Below are positions 56,064 through 59,412 of a stretch of 59,412 nt of DNA, one piece after another (the first letter of the stretch is position 1; every line of letters begins with the position of its first letter). Source of the DNA: an uncultured Lachnospiraceae bacterium. Its GTDB lineage: Bacteria > Bacillota > Clostridia > Lachnospirales > Lachnospiraceae. The stretch spans positions 1 through 59,412 of the forward strand of contig CAKRFU010000017.1 in the NCBI GenBank assembly GCA_934320845.1, written 5' to 3'. The notes under the pieces were generated by a model that did not search any database, was not told the DNA's origin, and saw only the letters and a program-made list of their open reading frames with translations. The position numbers and the translations under genes were made by a program.

Positions 56064-56255
56064 ATGATCAAATATAGAGTATTAGTAAATGGAGAACCAG
56101 AAGATGAAATTTATGATACATATGAAGAAGCAGAGGATGCAGCAATGTATTTAAGAAGTTGTTCGGCAGAAGGAGCAGAAATATTATTTTTATCAAATCC
56201 AGGTGATTATGAAGATGAGGAAGATGAAATTGACATTGAGGAATTTGAAGAATAA
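56064..56255 (+). CDS. Small acidic protein (63 aa), unrecognised
   Basis: A 63-residue protein with GGAAGGAAAGG upstream. The first two thirds look like a compact fold (MIKYRVLVNGEPEDEIYDTY, then AEDAAMYLRSCSAEGAEILF), and the tail is almost all Asp/Glu. It follows a small basic protein and precedes a terminator, so the two form a short operon of opposite charge. Function unknown. Confidence 0.7.
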   Translation: MIKYRVLVNGEPEDEIYDTYEEAEDAAMYLRSCSAEGAEILFLSNPGDYEDEEDEIDIEEFEE

Positions 56256-56303
56256 GTATTTATAGTATATATGGCTTACAGGTTAAGAATATAAAATTTG
56301 AAG

Positions 56304-56338
56304 AAAGAGATGCATCAATGTTGAAGTATCTCTTTTTT
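56304..56338 (+). terminator. Terminator of the small-protein pair
   Basis: AAAGAGA (56304-56310) pairs with TCTCTTT, followed by TTT, with a 17-nt loop. Confidence 0.75.
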
Positions 56339-56515
56339 GAGGATACAATAGTGAGTCAAAAAGTCACCTATACAAATGACATTTAGAATGATTGGTTATG
56401 CTTATAATACCAACTAAGTATTATAAGTGTTGAGAGTGTGATAATTAAAATACAGTAAAATAAATTTTAAAAAAGATTAAAAAGAGCCATTTGATTTATC
56501 AGGTTGCACACACAG

Positions 56516-56544
56516 TTCACAGCAGATTAAAAATATGATATAAT
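56516..56544 (+). promoter_or_regulatory. Strong sigma-A promoter of the leuDC operon
   Basis: TTCACA (56516-56521), a 17-bp spacer and perfect TATAAT (56539-56544) with an extended -10 TG. The leader of about 90 nt holds one stem-loop. Confidence 0.8.
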
Positions 56545-56643
56545 CACTCTCGGAGAAAAGTAAGCGGTTTTGAAACAGGCATTTACTTTTTATATAATAG
56601 AAATTCAACATCTAAAACACATTATAAATGGAGGAAATTATAA

Positions 56644-57117
56644 ATGGGTAAGATTTTTAAATTCAATCAGGATGTTGATACTGACCAGATAATAGCATCG
56701 CAGTATCTTCTTTTTCCGACAATTGATGAGATGAAAACACATACTTTTGAGTCACTTGATCCTGACTTTGCAGCAAATGTGAAACCGGGTGATTATGTGG
56801 TGGCTTCTGAAAATTTCGGATGCGGTTCTTCGAGAGAGCAGGCACCAAGCGTATTAAAAGCACTTGGAGTTAAGGCAGTCATCGCAAAATCGTTTGCGAG
56901 AATATTTTATAGAAATTCAATCAACATCGGACTTCCGGTTATTGTCTGTAAGGACTTGCATGACAATGTAAATGCGGGTGATGAGATGGAACTTAATCTT
57001 CAGGAAGGTATTGTGCGTGTAGGTGACAAAGAATACCAGTGTACAAAACTTCCGGCATATATGCAGGGAATACTTGACCAGGGCGGTCTTATTGCATCAT
57101 TAAATAAGGAGGATTAG
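56644..57117 (+). CDS. leuD: 3-isopropylmalate dehydratase small subunit (first copy)
   Basis: Aconitase-family small subunit (157 aa) with the swivel domain. VDTDQIIASQYLLFPT contains the loop that sets substrate choice; [20 protein letters not shown] and [19 protein letters not shown] are the substrate-binding motifs. The loop reads YLLF, hydrophobic, which fits isopropylmalate better than tricarboxylates. GGAGG precedes the ATG. It is placed before its large subunit, the reverse of the enterobacterial order. Confidence 0.9.
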   Translation: MGKIFKFNQDVDTDQIIASQYLLFPTIDEMKTHTFESLDPDFAANVKPGDYVVASENFGCGSSREQAPSVLKALGVKAVIAKSFARIFYRNSINIGLPVIVCKDLHDNVNAGDEMELNLQEGIVRVGDKEYQCTKLPAYMQGILDQGGLIASLNKED

Positions 57118-57121
57118 TTTC

Positions 57122-58369
57122 ATGGGAATGACAATAGCAGAAAAGATTATTGCGGCGGCCGCAGGTGTAAATGAGGTTAAGCCGGGAGATATACATACAG
57201 TAGAACTTGACAGACTTATGAGTAATGACGGAACAACACATCTTACAATAGATATGTACAATAAACTTAAAAATCCGCATATCGCAGATGTAGACAAGCT
57301 TGTCTGGATAGTAGACCACAATGTTCCGTGTGACAGTGTAAAAACAGCAGCGTCTCATAAGAAAATGAGAGATTTTGCCAAAGAGCATGGAATTAAATTT
57401 TATGAAGGTGCGGGCGTATGTCATCAGGTCATGATGGAAAATCATGTTACATCGGGTGAACTTATCTTTGGAGCTGACAGCCATACATGTGCTTATGGAG
57501 CAGTAGGTGCGTTTGGTACAGGTGTTGGATGTACAGATTATCTCTATGCTATGGTTACAGGTAAGTCATGGCTTCTTGTTCCTGAGACACTCAGATTTAA
57601 TCTTAAAGGAAAACTTAGAGACGGTGTTTATGCAAGAGACCTCATACTTACTATTATAGGAAAGATTGGTGCTAACGGTGCCAATTACATGGCTATGGAG
57701 TTTGGCGGAGAAGGTCTTAAAAATTTGAATATGAGTGACAGAATATCAATCTGTAATCTCTGTGTTGAGGCAGGTGCTAAAACTGCTCTTATGGAAGTTG
57801 ACGACATAACAATAGAATATCTTAAAGAGCATGGAAGAAAGCCAAAACACAGTTTTTCAAGTGATGCAGATGCAAAGTTTGCAAAGGTTTACGACATTAA
57901 TCTTGATGAGATTGAACCAATCGTTGCAAAACCTCATTTTGTAGACAGCGTGGTGCCTGCAAAGGAGTGTCTTGGAACTCATATTGATGAGGCGTTTTTA
58001 GGTTCATGTAATAATGGTCGAATAGAAGATTTGCGTGCGAGTGCAGAGATTATCAAAGGAAAGAAGGTTGCTCCGCTTGTACGTTTCCTTGTAGTACCTG
58101 CAAGTGCGGCTGTTTATGAACAGGCACTTAAAGAGGGCATTATTGATACATTTATGGAAGCAGGGGCAATTGTTATGAATCCAAATTGCAGTGTATGCTG
58201 GGGAAGCTGTCAGGGAGTTATCGGTGAAAACGAGGTTCTTATAAGTACAGGAACAAGAAACTTTAAAGGACGTGCAGGACATAAGGATTCATTTATCTAT
58301 CTTGCATCAGCAGCAACAGTTACAGCGTCAGCCATAAAAGGGGAGATTACAACATCAGATATGCTTTAA
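57122..58369 (+). CDS. leuC: 3-isopropylmalate dehydratase large subunit / aconitase family (first copy)
   Basis: Large subunit (415 aa) with a [4Fe-4S] cluster bound by Cys296 (LGSCNNGR), Cys356 and Cys359 (NPNCSVCWG). FGADSHTCAYGAVGAFGTGV is the family motif. It starts 4 nt after leuD with GGAGG upstream. The size of about 415 aa is of the archaeal/clostridial LeuC-homoaconitase type rather than the 466-aa Escherichia type. Whether it acts on isopropylmalate, homocitrate-type or dimethylmalate-type substrates is not certain. Its stop codon lies in the loop of a perfect hairpin. Confidence 0.88.
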   Translation: MGMTIAEKIIAAAAGVNEVKPGDIHTVELDRLMSNDGTTHLTIDMYNKLKNPHIADVDKLVWIVDHNVPCDSVKTAASHKKMRDFAKEHGIKFYEGAGVCHQVMMENHVTSGELIFGADSHTCAYGAVGAFGTGVGCTDYLYAMVTGKSWLLVPETLRFNLKGKLRDGVYARDLILTIIGKIGANGANYMAMEFGGEGLKNLNMSDRISICNLCVEAGAKTALMEVDDITIEYLKEHGRKPKHSFSSDADAKFAKVYDINLDEIEPIVAKPHFVDSVVPAKECLGTHIDEAFLGSCNNGRIEDLRASAEIIKGKKVAPLVRFLVVPASAAVYEQALKEGIIDTFMEAGAIVMNPNCSVCWGSCQGVIGENEVLISTGTRNFKGRAGHKDSFIYLASAATVTASAIKGEITTSDML

Positions 58370-58381
58370 GCATATCTGATG
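58353..58381. repeat. Perfect 12-bp inverted repeat over the leuC stop
   Basis: CATCAGATATGC (58353-58364) and GCATATCTGATG (58370-58381) with a 5-nt loop that contains the stop codon TAA (58367-58369). No T-run follows. Confidence 0.95.
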
Positions 58382-58384
58382 TAA

Positions 58385-58407
58385 GAAATTTGTCAAAGAC
58401 AAATTTC
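58385..58407. repeat. Perfect 10-bp inverted repeat after leuC
   Basis: GAAATTTGTC (58385-58394) and GACAAATTTC (58398-58407) with an AAA loop, only 3 nt after the previous hairpin. It lacks a T-run on the plus strand. Confidence 0.95.
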
Positions 58408-58509
58408 AATAACAATAAATAAAGATTATAGAAAAATCAAAGACAGATTAAAAAATGAGCAATAAAATATTATCAACAACCATAAGAATAACGAAAAGAG
58501 GAAAGACAA

Positions 58510-59001
58510 ATGGCACAGTTTAGTGGAAAAGTATGGGTGCTTGGTGATGATATAGATACAGATATTATTATTCCGACAGAGTACCTTGCATTAGAAACAG
58601 TTAACGATATGGCACCATATGCATTTTCGCCACTCAGACCTGAGCTTGCAGGTCAGATTAAGGAGGGTGACATTATCGTTGCAGGAAAGAATTTTGGCTG
58701 TGGTTCATCGAGAGAACAGGCACCTGAGATAATAAAAGCACTTGGTATCAAATGTGTAATCGCAAAATCATTTGCGAGAATATTCTTTAGAAATTCAATA
58801 AATAACGGACTTTTACTTATTGAGAATGATAAACTTCATGATGATGTAAAAGAGGGTGACAGTGTCACGGTTACAGTTAATGAAAATATAGAGTACAATG
58901 GAAATAAATATCCTATAGCATCACTTCCTGATAATCTTGTTAAGATAATTGATGCAGGCGGACTTGTAAAGGCAATGCGCAAATTAAATGGTTTAGATTA
59001 G
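58510..59001 (+). CDS. Aconitase-family small subunit, second copy
   Basis: Second LeuD-like protein (163 aa), paralogous to the one at 56644. [19 protein letters not shown] carries the substrate loop, here [23 protein letters not shown] and [19 protein letters not shown] match the first copy closely. The loop differs from the first copy (YLLF), so the two pairs may prefer different substrates. AGAGGA precedes the ATG. It is 140 nt after leuC with two hairpins in between. Confidence 0.88.
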   Translation: MAQFSGKVWVLGDDIDTDIIIPTEYLALETVNDMAPYAFSPLRPELAGQIKEGDIIVAGKNFGCGSSREQAPEIIKALGIKCVIAKSFARIFFRNSINNGLLLIENDKLHDDVKEGDSVTVTVNENIEYNGNKYPIASLPDNLVKIIDAGGLVKAMRKLNGLD

Positions 59002-59011
59002 GAGGAAAGTT

Positions 59012-59412
59012 ATGGGTTCAACAATTATTGAAAAAATCATTAGAAATAATGTCGGCAAAGAAGTGAAGCCGGGAGAGATAGTTACCGTAAATGTTGACAG
59101 AGTTATGATTCATGATATATTTATTCCATTTGTTGCCTCAAAGTTTGAGGAGATGGGATTTACAAAGATATGGGATGCTGATAAGGCTGTTCTTATATAT
59201 GACCACCTTGTTCCTGCAAGTCAGGTTGATGATACAAGACATTTCAGAATCGGAAATGAATTTGTTGAAAAATATGGCATGAAAAATATTCACCGTTCAG
59301 ACGGAATTTGTCATCAGCTTATGACAGAAGCAGGATATGTCAAACCGGGAAACATAGTTTTTGGAACAGACAGCCATACTACTACATATGGATGTGTTGG
59401 TGCATTTTCATC
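59012..59412 (+). CDS. Aconitase-family large subunit, second copy (3' truncated)
   Basis: The first 133 codons of a LeuC-like large subunit; the gene runs off the window. FGTDSHTTTYGCVGAFS is the family motif. Compared with the first copy, the N-terminal region differs clearly (MIHDIFIPFVASKFEEMGFT against the NDGTTHLTIDMYNKL region), pointing to an older split in function. This region looks like 2,3-dimethylmalate dehydratase or homoaconitase-like subfamilies, but I cannot separate them. AGGAGG precedes ATG 59012, 10 nt after the small subunit. Confidence 0.88.
   Translation, partial: MGSTIIEKIIRNNVGKEVKPGEIVTVNVDRVMIHDIFIPFVASKFEEMGFTKIWDADKAVLIYDHLVPASQVDDTRHFRIGNEFVEKYGMKNIHRSDGICHQLMTEAGYVKPGNIVFGTDSHTTTYGCVGAFS

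Larger units (their letters stand above)
56256..56643. other. Leader region upstream of the leuDC genes
   Basis: Contains the terminator of the small-protein pair, about 170 bp of AT-rich sequence, then a strong promoter and a stem-loop AAAAGTAA/TTACTTTT (56557-56590) before leuD. No T-box (no AGGGTGGNACCGCG) and no Leu-rich leader peptide are seen. Confidence 0.5.

Noticed and set aside
56339..56643. T-box or leucine attenuator before leuD
   Set aside because: No AGGGTGGNACCGCG motif, no specifier stem and no Leu-rich leader peptide could be found.

Overview
The window is AT-rich DNA from a spore-forming, low-GC Gram-positive bacterium. It most resembles a member of the Clostridia, probably Lachnospiraceae-like. 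The evidence is a complete spoIIIAA-AH operon, spoIVB followed by spo0A, a class I NADP-type glutamate dehydrogenase, CheV, BIG2-domain surface proteins, a CotH-domain surface protein and frequent TTG starts behind strong Shine-Dalgarno sequences. The taxonomic guess is inference; no rRNA is present.

Layout. 1-3626: the end of efp, an unrecognised protein, a HAD hydrolase and galE. 3674-4453 (minus): aroE. 4680-9805: spoIIIAA to spoIIIAH, the SpoIIIA part of the SpoIIIA-SpoIIQ channel. 9880-17332: a housekeeping run asp23-nusB-xseA-xseB-ispA-dxs-tlyA-nadK-argR. 17467-22977: yebC and a 1543-aa BIG2 surface protein, sitting between argR and recN, which are usually adjacent. 23220-28792: recN with a likely LexA box, spoIVB, spo0A and glgA. 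28860-31074: rsuA, tRNA-Thr(CGT) and a decayed toxin-antitoxin locus. 31075-34579: a YgjP-like metallopeptidase, a phospholipase-C-like protein, a zinc-ribbon protein and gdhA (minus). 34580-35141: a long AT-rich intergenic region with a compact structured RNA ending in a terminator. 35142-43751: a HAD phosphatase, a membrane-anchored FKBP/trigger-factor-like protein, a coiled-coil membrane protein, a response regulator and histidine kinase, a lipoprotein, CheV, and a large acidic-repeat membrane protein. 43872-46031: hisH, hisF and ung. 46229-48967: a CotH-kinase/BIG2 surface protein. 49209-54045: an extended FtsA-like ATPase, a WalJ-like hydrolase, an ACT protein and a UPF0210 protein. 54293-55492: an aminotransferase. 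55857-56255: a small basic and a small acidic protein. 56644-59412: two successive leuD-leuC pairs, the last gene cut by the window end.

How the genes fit together. Sporulation genes cover entry (Spo0A), the mother-cell channel (SpoIIIA) and the forespore-to-mother-cell signal (SpoIVB). The ispA-dxs pair supplies isoprenoids. xseAB, recN and ung serve DNA repair. The terminal leuDC pairs, hisHF, aroE, gdhA and the aminotransferase serve amino-acid metabolism.

The least explained elements are: the orphan structured RNA at about 34998-35090; a family of imperfect palindromes, two copies of which lie directly after the two BIG2-containing surface genes; two perfect hairpins between the two leuDC pairs; a spoIIIAB gene with no standard start codon covering its membrane segment; and the CheV-linked acidic 14-residue repeat protein. 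All names come from motif recognition and context by eye; no database search was run.
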